Virus record (IMG/VR): IMGVR_UViG_3300032006_002535 | Span: 1-35,050 of that record | DNA: 35,050 bases | Source of the DNA: a virus | Reading direction: 5' to 3' (one strand) | Shown here: one piece after another, positions 24,317-32,727 of the stretch | How the letters are laid out: each line of letters opens with the position of its first letter | Numbering within the stretch: position 1 is the first letter of the stretch | The notes under the pieces: model-generated | Seen by the model: only the letters and a program-made list of their open reading frames with translations | The model's database searches: none | Told to the model about the DNA's origin: nothing | Position numbers and translations under genes: made by a program

Positions 24317-24982
24317 AATATAGCTCATCGGGGCGCGTCTGCGTATAAGCCTGAAAATACGCTTGCGTCTTTCCAAAAGGCCATAGATTTAAATGTGGAT
24401 ATGATTGAGTTTGATATCAGGCTCTCCAAAGATAAAAAAATTGTTGTAATTCATGATGAAACAGTTAACAGAACAACAAACGGAAGAGGTAAGGTCCGTA
24501 ACAAGGATCTTGAGCAGCTTAAGCTCCTGAATGCTGGGGATGGAGAGTCGATTCCTACTCTAGAGGAAGTGTTGACGCTAATTGGGGGCAGATGCCTGAT
24601 TAACATTGAGATAGCAGAAAGAGGGATTGCAAAACGCCTAGTAGAAGCTCTACAGCCCTTTTATTATATGTGGGATTCGATAGTTATTTCCAGTTTTTCC
24701 TTCAAAGAACTAAAAATCTTCTATTATTATATGCCAACAATGAAGGTTAGCTACTTATCAGAGAGACTTACTGTTCGCAACATGAAAGAAATAAGCCAAC
24801 TTCCGATTTATTCCCTTAATCTAAGCAAAGAGCTGCTAAAGGAGGACTTGGTAGAATGGCTCCATTCTATGGACTTTAAAGTTTTTGCCTTTACAGTAAA
24901 CACAGAGAAGGGGCTGAAGCAAATGAGAAATCTGAACGTCGATGGTATTTTTACTGACTCTCCCGATATTTTTCATAGATAA
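24311..24982 (+). CDS. Glycerophosphodiester phosphodiesterase
   Basis: A 223-aa enzyme of the GDPD family (TIM barrel) that cleaves glycerophosphodiesters to glycerol 3-phosphate and an alcohol. Conserved residues are in place: H6 and R7 in NIAHRGASAYKPENTL, E33 and D35 in MIEFDIRLSKDKK, H48 in VVIHDETVNRTTNG, and a later Glu in CLINIEIAERG. It lacks a signal peptide, so it would act in the cytoplasm. It could release phosphate and glycerol phosphate from phospholipid breakdown products, useful in low-phosphate water. It is the only + strand gene within a - strand block and overlaps the next convergent gene by 32 bases. Confidence 0.9.
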   Translation: MLNIAHRGASAYKPENTLASFQKAIDLNVDMIEFDIRLSKDKKIVVIHDETVNRTTNGRGKVRNKDLEQLKLLNAGDGESIPTLEEVLTLIGGRCLINIEIAERGIAKRLVEALQPFYYMWDSIVISSFSFKELKIFYYYMPTMKVSYLSERLTVRNMKEISQLPIYSLNLSKELLKEDLVEWLHSMDFKVFAFTVNTEKGLKQMRNLNVDGIFTDSPDIFHR

Positions 24983-25907
24983 GCCGGGCCGTAACCACGT
25001 CCTCGATAGCCAATCCTGTTGCGTCAAATAGTGTTTGCTTATGCTCGGAAGGATCTACGGCTCCTCCGACAATGTGAGAAAGCGGACACCATGACTGAAC
25101 CATCGTGTGCTCCTCTTCTAGCTCATGTAAATATTGAATTTCTCCCGAATGAGAGCACTGCACCCACTCATCATAGGTAACAAGATCTATACCCTTCAAT
25201 ACGGACGGGTCGAGCTCCCTCTTGCCCTCTGCGTCTGCCCCTACTGCGTTGATGTGGACAACAGGCTTGAGCCAGTCGTGATGGACAAAACCCTTTCGAG
25301 AAGGAGTTAGGGTTGTTACAATATCCGCCTCGTATAGGCACTCTTCTAGACTGTCACACACACAGATGTCGCGATCAGGGAATCTCTTTGCAAGAGACTG
25401 CGCCCTTTCTTTGCTCAAATCAAATAGATGAAGCTTGGCTAGGTCTCGAACCCGCAGGACTGCCTCTATCTGAGAGCGAGTTTGGTTTCCACAGCCAATG
25501 AAGGCCCCAATCTTTGCGTCTGGTCTTGACATGTACTTAGTAGCCACGGCAGTTACCGCCGCTGTTCTCGTGGCAGTAATGACCTCCCCGTCCATAATGG
25601 CTAGAAGCTCTCCGGTGGCAACGTCATTAATAAGAACCTTGGCAAATATATTAACCTTCCTTTTGGTGCCCGTGTCGTCCATATGGACCCCGCACCACTT
25701 AATGCCCGCCGTACCTTTAACTAAAGCTGGCATTGATCTAAAATCTCCATTCTCTATGTCTAAATAGACTTTGGGCGGCATTTGTATTAGCCCACAATGT
25801 TCGTGCTTATAGTATTCTTTAAAAAGATCTTCAATTACATCAATACAATCAGGGATATTAAGTAGATCAGAAACTTGATCGTTATTGAGAATGATTGGAT
25901 TGGTCAT
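24951..25907 (-). CDS. Ornithine cyclodeaminase/mu-crystallin-family enzyme
   Basis: A 318-aa protein of the OCD/mu-crystallin family. These NAD(P)-dependent enzymes act on amino and imino acids: ornithine or lysine cyclodeamination, cyclic ketimine reduction, alanine dehydrogenase or siderophore amine formation. Visible are MPALVKGTAGIKWCGVHMDD (substrate-binding Lys), DGEVITATRTAAVTAVATKY, the nucleotide-binding loop GAFIGCGNQTRSQIEAV, HLFDLSKERAQSLA and HINAVGADAEGKREL. Length matches the family (about 320). The specific substrate cannot be read. Its start overlaps the PhoH stop (ATGAATGA arrangement), so it is transcribed with the late-strand genes. Confidence 0.88.
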   Translation of the reverse strand: MTNPIILNNDQVSDLLNIPDCIDVIEDLFKEYYKHEHCGLIQMPPKVYLDIENGDFRSMPALVKGTAGIKWCGVHMDDTGTKRKVNIFAKVLINDVATGELLAIMDGEVITATRTAAVTAVATKYMSRPDAKIGAFIGCGNQTRSQIEAVLRVRDLAKLHLFDLSKERAQSLAKRFPDRDICVCDSLEECLYEADIVTTLTPSRKGFVHHDWLKPVVHINAVGADAEGKRELDPSVLKGIDLVTYDEWVQCSHSGEIQYLHELEEEHTMVQSWCPLSHIVGGAVDPSEHKQTLFDATGLAIEDVVTARLIYEKYRESQ

Positions 25908-26584
25908 TCATACTCTCCTTCTTCGTAAAGACGAGCGAGGACTTTGGAAATAATATCGTGCCTGATGATATCGCTATCATCCAGTTCGCAAACAGCTACT
26001 CCGTGCAGGTCTTCAAGCCTGTCCATGCAAAACTCCATTCCTCCCTGCATTCGAAGTGGCAGGTCTGTCTGTCTCACATCTCCATTAATAACCGCTTTGG
26101 ATCTTCTCCCTATTCGAGTTATAAACATTTTTATCTGGTCAAAGGTAGCATTTTGCGCTTCGTCTAATATCATGAAAGACTCATGAAAATTTCTTCCACG
26201 CATAAATTCAAGAGGACATATCTCTATACATCCGGACTCTTTTAGAGCCTTGAAGCCATCCCTGCCTAAATAGGCATTCATTTCTTCTATAATAGGAACT
26301 AGATAGGGCTGAATCTTTTCGTCGAAGCCACCCGGAAGATAGCCGAGGCCATTTCCCGACTCGACTACGGGTCTAGTTACAACTATCTTATTGACTTTTT
26401 GATCTAGAAGATACTCACAGGCTAGCCCCACACACACCGCAGTTTTTCCCGAGCCCGCTGGCCCGCAACACACCGTGATGTGAGACTCAACCATATCTCG
26501 AATATAGTCGCCTTGATTCTCCGTCTTAGGGGAAAGTTTTTTTCTAGAACTATTCTGGGTCGATTTCTTTTTTCTTCTCGTCAT
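25904..26584 (-). CDS. phoH: PhoH-like ATPase
   Basis: A 226-aa P-loop ATPase of the PhoH group, common in marine phages and often linked to phosphate stress, though its biochemical job remains uncertain. It has Walker A in CCGPAGSGKTAVCVGLA, TRPVVESGNGLGYLPG, Walker B in FMILDEAQNATFDQIKMF and VINGDVRQTDLP. The N-terminal 25 residues are very basic. ATG at 26584 is preferred to a further upstream extension through the neighbour's coding sequence. It overlaps the Cys-rich upstream gene by 35 bases and is followed by the OCD-like gene. Confidence 0.93.
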   Translation of the reverse strand: MTRRKKKSTQNSSRKKLSPKTENQGDYIRDMVESHITVCCGPAGSGKTAVCVGLACEYLLDQKVNKIVVTRPVVESGNGLGYLPGGFDEKIQPYLVPIIEEMNAYLGRDGFKALKESGCIEICPLEFMRGRNFHESFMILDEAQNATFDQIKMFITRIGRRSKAVINGDVRQTDLPLRMQGGMEFCMDRLEDLHGVAVCELDDSDIIRHDIISKVLARLYEEGEYE

Positions 26585-27035
26585 TTTTTCTCGCAAAAGG
26601 AAAGAGTTCATTAAGGAATTGTTTTCTCTTACTGCATCCGCACGACGGAACTCCGAGAGCCTTCTCCACCTTTTCTGAGGTGACCCCAAACTTTGTAAGG
26701 ACGCCCTCAATTAAATCTCCAAGACCGCTCATATCTGAGCCCTGAGCTCTATCTTCAATTTCAGCCATCGCTTCGTCCAAGCCTCGCTCTCGCGCCTTTC
26801 TCTCAGCCAGCTGCCTCGCCGCCCTTTCCGTCGCCTCCTTTTCTCTAACGGCAGCCTCTGCTCGGTACTCCTCGGTTTTGACCCCCTCGAAGAAATTTGA
26901 AAAATTGTCTCTCCACACCTGACTGCTTTTACATTTAGAGTGCAGTCTTTCGCTCATCGTAAACCCATAGCAAGGACAGTGCCCCGGCCCTGAACAAATA
27001 CACTTACTACCACACTCCACTATATCGAGTTCCAT
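26550..27035 (-). CDS. Cysteine-bearing late protein, 161 aa
   Basis: A 161-aa protein with Cys clusters at both ends: CGSKCICSGPGHCPCYG and SKCK near the N terminus, and SCGCSKRKQFLNELFPF near the C terminus (eight cysteines). Between them is a long charged helix from about 55 to 100 (KEATERAARQLAERKARERG). I associate the C-terminal pattern with phage proteins found near tail genes, from memory. FTMSERL recurs in similar form (FTMSRSL) in the next gene upstream. Start is supported by AGGAG at 27044-27049. Likely virion-associated, but not proven. Confidence 0.6.
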   Translation of the reverse strand: MELDIVECGSKCICSGPGHCPCYGFTMSERLHSKCKSSQVWRDNFSNFFEGVKTEEYRAEAAVREKEATERAARQLAERKARERGLDEAMAEIEDRAQGSDMSGLGDLIEGVLTKFGVTSEKVEKALGVPSCGCSKRKQFLNELFPFARKNDEKKKEIDPE

Positions 27036-27043
27036 TGTATAGG

Positions 27044-27049
27044 CTCCTA
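27044..27049 (-). promoter_or_regulatory. Ribosome binding site before the 161-aa gene
   Basis: On the minus strand GAATAGGAGCC ends nine bases before the ATG at 27035, giving a strong AGGAG. The same GAATAGGAG string precedes the 389-aa gene at 28229-28236, so the two cysteine-rich genes share a translation-start context. Confidence 0.6.
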
Positions 27050-27050
27050 T

Positions 27051-28220
27051 TCAGTCACTGGAAGAAAGGAGTCCGGTAAATTTTACGAAAACGGATTTCA
27101 TATACCCTACTCCTGAAGGTTTGTAAATATCGTCGGGATCGCACATAAGATTGAACTGACCCTTGGCACAATCGCATTGAGACTCGTAAACGCCATCTAC
27201 TATAAGCATCAGCTTCCCAAGACAGCCAGTTTTTGTGCTATTCCCATCTCCGTCCAGAACGCAATCGCTAGGGCATTGTCCGCTACAGGTGGCTGACCCC
27301 GTGTGAGGGATCATCCCGCACTCCCTCGACCCCCGAGCAACATCGGGAGGGCACGTCGCCCATGTTTGCCATGATCCCATGTTTGCTCCCGTAGCTGTAG
27401 CATATTGTTCGCACCCCCATGTGCATCCACTGTGTTCGTCAATACCCGGCGAGCCGAAAATGCCAGTTACGGTGGGGCTCTGCAAAAAAGAGCACGGAGA
27501 GCATGCGCTCATAAAAGTTCCCGTCTGTACGGGACAGAGAACACTGGCGTCAATTTCATGACACTCAAAGGACTCCATTGTAAATTTATAACACATGGTA
27601 GCACATCTACAGGTGCTAGTTCTGTCTGGCAAGTTGGTCGAACTCCCCCCTGCGCACTTACCTCCTGCCGGGCCTACATTGTGATTATTCCTTGCTCCTG
27701 AAACTGGATCTGGACAGCAACAAAAAGACGCTCTTAGACACATGCCGTCACAGTTGTTGGCGGCAAAGTGAGGATCCTCCCATCCCGATGTTGGATCCAC
27801 GCCAGATTCTCTCTGCGGACCCCCTGAGCATGAGGTGCAAACTGTCCCGCTGAACCCCCACAGCTCATCTAAAGTGTCAATTCCAGTGCCGGTAGGCTGC
27901 CCAGCGCCAGTTCCAGTTGTGAGGCACGAGACTCCATCTGGACTCATATTGCCGGGGCCCATTCCCGACTGAGTACACATCAGGTAGCCAAGACTTCTAC
28001 TCATCGTAAAGGACATTCCCGAACAACATGAATCGATGGGATACCAATTGTCCATAAGGGTATCTGGATTTTCTTCCACATAATAGGCTTGACAATCGAT
28101 AATGTCGAAGTCAAGACCTCCGTTATTACTGCATTTACAGCACTTTGACGAGCATGGCTCGAACTCTTTTTGGTTGCAACATGCACATGCTGGACAGTCC
28201 AGCGCTTTAGTGGTCCCCAT
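27051..28220 (-). CDS. Very cysteine-rich late protein, 389 aa
   Basis: A 389-aa protein with 39 cysteines by my count, about one residue in ten, in pairs and triplets all along its length (CPACACC, CSSKCCKC, SFCCCPD, STCRCATMC, SQCDCAKG). There is no signal peptide or membrane segment. Gly, Ser and Thr make up most of the rest. The end (GVGYMKSVFVKFTGLL) is ordinary. Such density implies many metal sites or disulfides. It follows the 1495-aa virion gene by 19 bases in the tail operon, so a tail or fibre component is most likely. No family recognised. Confidence 0.65.
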   Translation of the reverse strand: MGTTKALDCPACACCNQKEFEPCSSKCCKCSNNGGLDFDIIDCQAYYVEENPDTLMDNWYPIDSCCSGMSFTMSRSLGYLMCTQSGMGPGNMSPDGVSCLTTGTGAGQPTGTGIDTLDELWGFSGTVCTSCSGGPQRESGVDPTSGWEDPHFAANNCDGMCLRASFCCCPDPVSGARNNHNVGPAGGKCAGGSSTNLPDRTSTCRCATMCYKFTMESFECHEIDASVLCPVQTGTFMSACSPCSFLQSPTVTGIFGSPGIDEHSGCTWGCEQYATATGANMGSWQTWATCPPDVARGSRECGMIPHTGSATCSGQCPSDCVLDGDGNSTKTGCLGKLMLIVDGVYESQCDCAKGQFNLMCDPDDIYKPSGVGYMKSVFVKFTGLLSSSD

Positions 28221-28228
28221 TCCTATGT

Positions 28229-28234
28229 TCTCCT
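28229..28234 (-). promoter_or_regulatory. Ribosome binding site before the cysteine-rich gene
   Basis: AGGAGA on the minus strand lies eight bases before the ATG at 28220. A second AGGA directly touches the ATG (28221-28224) and is too close to be used. Confidence 0.55.
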
Positions 28235-28239
28235 ATTCT

Positions 28240-31200
28240 CTACGTACTCGTTCCCATAAAACATCCAGACAGGAAGTTCATGTGCTTGTATTCCACCTCA
28301 AGAATATCTCCCACACACACTACGTCGTCCACATAACGAACACCCTGCGTCATCCCGCCTTTGCATCCGCCGTCACCGCCTCCTCCTCCCCCGCCCCCCA
28401 AGGGCCAGTGCTGACAGCTGTACGTGTCATAATGGGTTACGAGAATGTCGTCCTTCTCAATATCGCTACCCAGAAAATTGTCCAAATTGATCAGGGGTGG
28501 TATTCCGGTTTGAAGCCCCGTACCAATAGGCTGCCCCGACGCACCGGACGACAGCCCGGTAGGCTGGACAGTGACGATATCAGCAAAGCCAACGCCGTCT
28601 TTATCGTACATGTCACCGCCGCTCAGGACCTCCACTAGCCCCGTTGATCCTGCCGGGATAGACTCTATAGCCTTGACCTTCATTAGTCTATAAGGGGGTG
28701 GTGCTGTCCAAACACCTCTGGCGCGATCATAGCGAAGATCCACTGGCGCTACAGGCCAATTGGTAGCATCCGACAGCCAGTTAGGCGCAAATCTGTCGGT
28801 AAGCCCTGACTGGCCCTTTTGGTGCACGTTGCCGGTGTCCGCAACTTTGCTGGTGTCCCAAAGCCCGTATGCGCCCGTCTGGAAGGTAGCATCCCCCGAG
28901 TAGCCTCGTGAATTCGGCACTGGCTTTCCATAGGTGTCATACCCCCACGATTGAAGTACAAGTGGGCCGCGTAACGCCATAAACCTGTAGTCGCCTCTTC
29001 CCGAGTCGGAAACGGGCAGCGTCCCAGTGCCCCCTATCCCGGCGGCGTACCTGTCATTCATTCCCCCGATTATCATAGACTGTCCGGTAAACGTAGAGTT
29101 ACCTATCTCCTCTAGACCACGGGCGTCCCCTCTAGCAACCGATTCTATATCATGACCGCTAGCATAGGGATAAAGAGGAGATCCCGAAGTTCCAGAGCTG
29201 TGTAGCGAGCCAGTGGATCGGACTCCCGACAAAAAAGTGGCATTGGAAACTGGATCTGCAAGCGGATCAAGATAATTTGCTGCAATAATTATCCCCGTCA
29301 TCCCTCCTAGAGGAGGGGGAGGGGAGAGAACGCCGCCCACATTTTCATATTTTACATTGCCAGTATCGAATCCAGAATATGCTCCCGTTGCCTGTGGGAT
29401 GCCCGTGCCAGTACGCCAGCTTCCGCGACCACTCCAGTCAATGCCAAGCAATCCCGATATACCAGCGCCCGGACAGAGACCACTCTGATGTGACTTCATC
29501 GCAGGCAAGCCACCGTTGGTCCATGGAATCGCGGCTCCAGTCTTAGCAACGGGCCTAATAAGGCCGTCCATACTCATCATTGCCGTGTTTTCGTAGTCAT
29601 CATAAAAGGCAAAAGTATTCTTGTCCGCGACGAGCACTTCTTTTCTTTTCTCGTCTTGGCCAAATAATCTTCCGGCTAATATAACCCCTGCGCTGCTTGG
29701 AGAATACGCTGGCCCAGCCATCATCCTGCTTAGAAGAGTGTGACCTCGTCCAGACGCGTTCATCTGCCTGATAGCGTCCTTAGCTGTCTTGCCTCTGCGA
29801 GCCCTGTCAGCAGCAAGCTTGTTCCGTCCTATCGCCTTTATTCTGTCCGCGTTGCCCTTTGAAAATCTTCCAAAAACTGGTGTAAACGTACTTATAGTAT
29901 AAGACGTAGTGACCCCTTGGGGGCTTACCACCACGTTCATGTTAGATATGCTCGCTCCTGCTGCGCTGGCAACCAGAGTGACATATTGATAATTAAGACC
30001 GAAGAATACGGCGGTTACTAGGTTTCTTGCTGGAGCAAGGGTCAGGCTTGAGGTAATTGCGGCTCCAAGCCCTTTTGTGGGGTATCCCCCCACAGTGACC
30101 TCTCCTCTTTCCGCAACATTCATAGCTGTAGTAGCGTTTTCGACTTTCGACAAAGCTCCTACATTCATAAAATCAGTTCCGCCGTACTCCCATGGGCTGA
30201 GAGTGGTGTCCTGCTCTGCGTGAACAGTCCCGTAGGTCATTGAGGCGTTATGTGGAACTGCTTCTTTCCACCACGGCCCGTATGTTTGTGTATTGCTGAC
30301 AACAGGAACTGCGGCTGCCAGCGGGGGAAGCATTCTGCTTGCGTATGATCCCCCCAGCCCCACCATCGGCTGCTTCAGGGTCGAAAACACGACGGGCTTG
30401 TCTCTCATCCCAGACTGAACCATGAAGGTCTCTTGGGTTCTTTTCCCATCATTGGCGGGGAAGCCAGTATACACGGGATCGCAGGTGAGCAGAGCAAATA
30501 CTCGGTCTTGATCACTGTCTAAATAGGGACATCCTGTCACCCACTTTTCTGATATATCAGCCTTTTGCCAAACATAGAGGTCGGCTCCTGAGCCCTGTGC
30601 TGTGTCGTAGGTATTTGTAAGAAGGTTAGAAACTGGAACTTGATCATAGTCCAGTCCCGTTACACAGGGTTGGCGAGTACAGGGGTCGGCATGGGGGGCA
30701 TTTTGTGTCCACCTTAGTATGGGATTCAGCCGACCGTCACTGGTCTTAAAGCGATCCATAGCAACGCCCTGCCCCACCCCGAAGTGTTCAAGATCTAGAA
30801 CGTTATTAGCCTCTGTCCATGCTCCCTCGGTGGAGGGCTCGTCGGACCATCTAATCAGATCTGGGTTGCCAGTGTCCCCGGCGTAACAGGCGAACGGTAT
30901 TTCTACGAGCCACTTTCTTCCATAGTGTTCCTGCGCATACTGCTGTAGCCATTGGTGAACTTTCTGAGCGTCCTTAAGATAGGGGTCGGTCGGGCCCACT
31001 GGCCCCCTTGTCATATTCATCGTATTTATAGACGAAAGGAACGATGCATTCGGAGCAACGACGGGATTGCCAGATCCGCCGGAAGGCGTGACCGCCAGCT
31101 GGACCTGTCCTTGAAACGCTAAGTTTATGTCTTCTGCCCAAAGCTTGAGTACGGTCTTATCTCCGGCAGGAGACACGCAGCCGGTAGGATAAGTATTTCC

Positions 31201-32727
31201 TAATAGCAAAAAGTTGACGAAGCTATTAAGGCTGCCCATCGCTGCTCGTAATTCCCCTTCCCATACCCAACCCCTGCCGTCCGGAAGCAGCTTATGATAG
31301 GCTGTATAGGGCGTTCCATCAGGCCTCAGTTCCGTCGTCATTTTATGGTTAAGCTGACCGTTGATATCTCGAAAGTCCAGCCGAATGTTCCAGTCGGGAG
31401 GTCCAACCCAGTGATTCGCATTAGTCGTATCTCTTGTCTCACAGCTGCTTTGGTAAGAAAGGTTGAGCTTTCCGTCCAAGTCGCGGCCCCAATACGGTTG
31501 AATAGTCGCATCCCCACCAAGGATCGTGCCGCTATGTCGATAAACCGAGCGTTTCTTATCCCCAATAATAAAAGCGTTATTGGGGTTGGGGCGATATTCC
31601 CTACCAATAGTAGAACTGGTGGCTCCTCCTTGGCTGGCGGCGGTATTAATAAAGGCCGTAATCTCACCCATGGCTGGCTGGTTGGTCCGCAAAATAACTC
31701 TTACTTTTATCACCAGAGCCCTCGCCGTTGGCAATAGCTCTATGTAATAGTCACACCCCGCGTCCCGACACACCTGCGCAATCATTTCCGACGTACTGAT
31801 AACTGGTCCGCTAACCCGATAGAACGCAGGAGCGTCGGGAATTTCACTTAAATCGATTATATATGCAGCAGGTGTATTTAGATTGCCAATCCCACCCCCC
31901 GTGTATAGCTCGCCAAACCCCCCACGGTTTCCGGCGGTCCGAGGCGAGCCGGGAGGTCCGAGAATGTAGCCTTTGGAGAACTTGGGCGCGTTGGCTTGGG
32001 CCGAATTGCCGAGCAGGCACTGGACGGCCCTCTTTAGGTAGTTCCAAGGAACACCGGCAGCAATATCGGAAGAAGTGCCCCAGCCTCCCGCCGGAGATCC
32101 AAAGCTAGCTTTATTTTCTGGGTCGTCGGAAGGGTGCCCTACTTCTACAAAAGGACAGTTTTGATTAAGAGCATCTAAAAACCCGTAGGCGTTAACAATA
32201 TTTCCAAGCTGATGGGTAAGGGAAACCGGAGGCCTGTCCGGCGACGAGGGAACTCCTTGAATACCCCCTTGATATTCACCGACTATTACCTGAACATTGT
32301 CCAAAAGAATGCGCGGGTCGGTAAGCTTTACCGTGTAAACGGGGTTGCCGTCTGGGCCATTCTTCTTATTCCACGACTGCATAATTCCTGAATATTCAAA
32401 ATTAGCAACCCTGAAATAGCAGGGAGCGCCCGGAGCGGGTTCTGTAAAGCCGGGATCAGGTCCCGCATAGTAATACTTGGAAAAGTCACCCCGAGCCTCT
32501 GTTTTAAAATAGACCTTCCCGTATGGCACCGGATTTTGAGGGTCGAAGCCGGGAGGGGGTTCTTGGGCACACAAGTCCTGCACAAGCTCTATAGTAAGAT
32601 CAGAGCTTTGCTCGTTTACACCCGCATTGGCAGTGAAGCTAATGACGGTCAGCCCCAAAAACATTGTCTGCTCGAAGGGTCCGTAAATATTCTCAGGGGT
32701 GCAGATATGAGTAGCGGTATGGGCCAT
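28240..32727 (-). CDS. Giant virion structural protein, probable tail/baseplate component
   Basis: A 1495-aa protein, the largest in the window. The N-terminal part (PYGKVYFKTEARGDFSKYY, then YSGIMQSWNKKNGPDGN and VKLTDPRILLDNVQVIVGEY) resembles phage hub-type proteins that read 'sW...DPR.iL...', a weak likeness. Long middle stretches are rich in Gly, Thr, Ser, Pro and aromatic residues as in fibre or baseplate proteins. Near the C terminus is a glycine run (DNA about 28370-28400) followed by KGGMTQGVRYVDDVVC. It lies directly downstream of the 495-aa protein and tape-measure gene, supporting a tail-tip or baseplate role. Confidence 0.65.
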   Translation of the reverse strand: MAHTATHICTPENIYGPFEQTMFLGLTVISFTANAGVNEQSSDLTIELVQDLCAQEPPPGFDPQNPVPYGKVYFKTEARGDFSKYYYAGPDPGFTEPAPGAPCYFRVANFEYSGIMQSWNKKNGPDGNPVYTVKLTDPRILLDNVQVIVGEYQGGIQGVPSSPDRPPVSLTHQLGNIVNAYGFLDALNQNCPFVEVGHPSDDPENKASFGSPAGGWGTSSDIAAGVPWNYLKRAVQCLLGNSAQANAPKFSKGYILGPPGSPRTAGNRGGFGELYTGGGIGNLNTPAAYIIDLSEIPDAPAFYRVSGPVISTSEMIAQVCRDAGCDYYIELLPTARALVIKVRVILRTNQPAMGEITAFINTAASQGGATSSTIGREYRPNPNNAFIIGDKKRSVYRHSGTILGGDATIQPYWGRDLDGKLNLSYQSSCETRDTTNANHWVGPPDWNIRLDFRDINGQLNHKMTTELRPDGTPYTAYHKLLPDGRGWVWEGELRAAMGSLNSFVNFLLLGNTYPTGCVSPAGDKTVLKLWAEDINLAFQGQVQLAVTPSGGSGNPVVAPNASFLSSINTMNMTRGPVGPTDPYLKDAQKVHQWLQQYAQEHYGRKWLVEIPFACYAGDTGNPDLIRWSDEPSTEGAWTEANNVLDLEHFGVGQGVAMDRFKTSDGRLNPILRWTQNAPHADPCTRQPCVTGLDYDQVPVSNLLTNTYDTAQGSGADLYVWQKADISEKWVTGCPYLDSDQDRVFALLTCDPVYTGFPANDGKRTQETFMVQSGMRDKPVVFSTLKQPMVGLGGSYASRMLPPLAAAVPVVSNTQTYGPWWKEAVPHNASMTYGTVHAEQDTTLSPWEYGGTDFMNVGALSKVENATTAMNVAERGEVTVGGYPTKGLGAAITSSLTLAPARNLVTAVFFGLNYQYVTLVASAAGASISNMNVVVSPQGVTTSYTISTFTPVFGRFSKGNADRIKAIGRNKLAADRARRGKTAKDAIRQMNASGRGHTLLSRMMAGPAYSPSSAGVILAGRLFGQDEKRKEVLVADKNTFAFYDDYENTAMMSMDGLIRPVAKTGAAIPWTNGGLPAMKSHQSGLCPGAGISGLLGIDWSGRGSWRTGTGIPQATGAYSGFDTGNVKYENVGGVLSPPPPLGGMTGIIIAANYLDPLADPVSNATFLSGVRSTGSLHSSGTSGSPLYPYASGHDIESVARGDARGLEEIGNSTFTGQSMIIGGMNDRYAAGIGGTGTLPVSDSGRGDYRFMALRGPLVLQSWGYDTYGKPVPNSRGYSGDATFQTGAYGLWDTSKVADTGNVHQKGQSGLTDRFAPNWLSDATNWPVAPVDLRYDRARGVWTAPPPYRLMKVKAIESIPAGSTGLVEVLSGGDMYDKDGVGFADIVTVQPTGLSSGASGQPIGTGLQTGIPPLINLDNFLGSDIEKDDILVTHYDTYSCQHWPLGGGGGGGGDGGCKGGMTQGVRYVDDVVCVGDILEVEYKHMNFLSGCFMGTST
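28370..28400 (-). repeat. Polyglycine low-complexity stretch
   Basis: A GGN-rich run on the minus strand codes for eight consecutive Gly and then DGG near the C terminus of the 1495-aa protein. It probably forms a flexible hinge before a small Cys-containing end domain (C in DGGCKGG, DDVVCVGD and SGCFMG). Confidence 0.7.

Noticed and set aside
24311-24376. Longer N terminus for the LDH2-type enzyme
   Set aside because: The extension is antisense to the phosphodiesterase active-site codons, is unusually Arg-rich, and does not fit the family, whose members begin near MKIHF.
28102-28638. Plus-strand 178-aa open frame opposite the late genes
   Set aside because: It lies antisense across the end of the 1495-aa gene and the start of the 389-aa gene, with composition typical of an antisense shadow and no recognisable motif.
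31294-31737. Plus-strand 147-aa open frame
   Set aside because: Fully antisense to the 1495-aa virion gene and without any domain. The same applies to 33185-33628 opposite the 495-aa gene.
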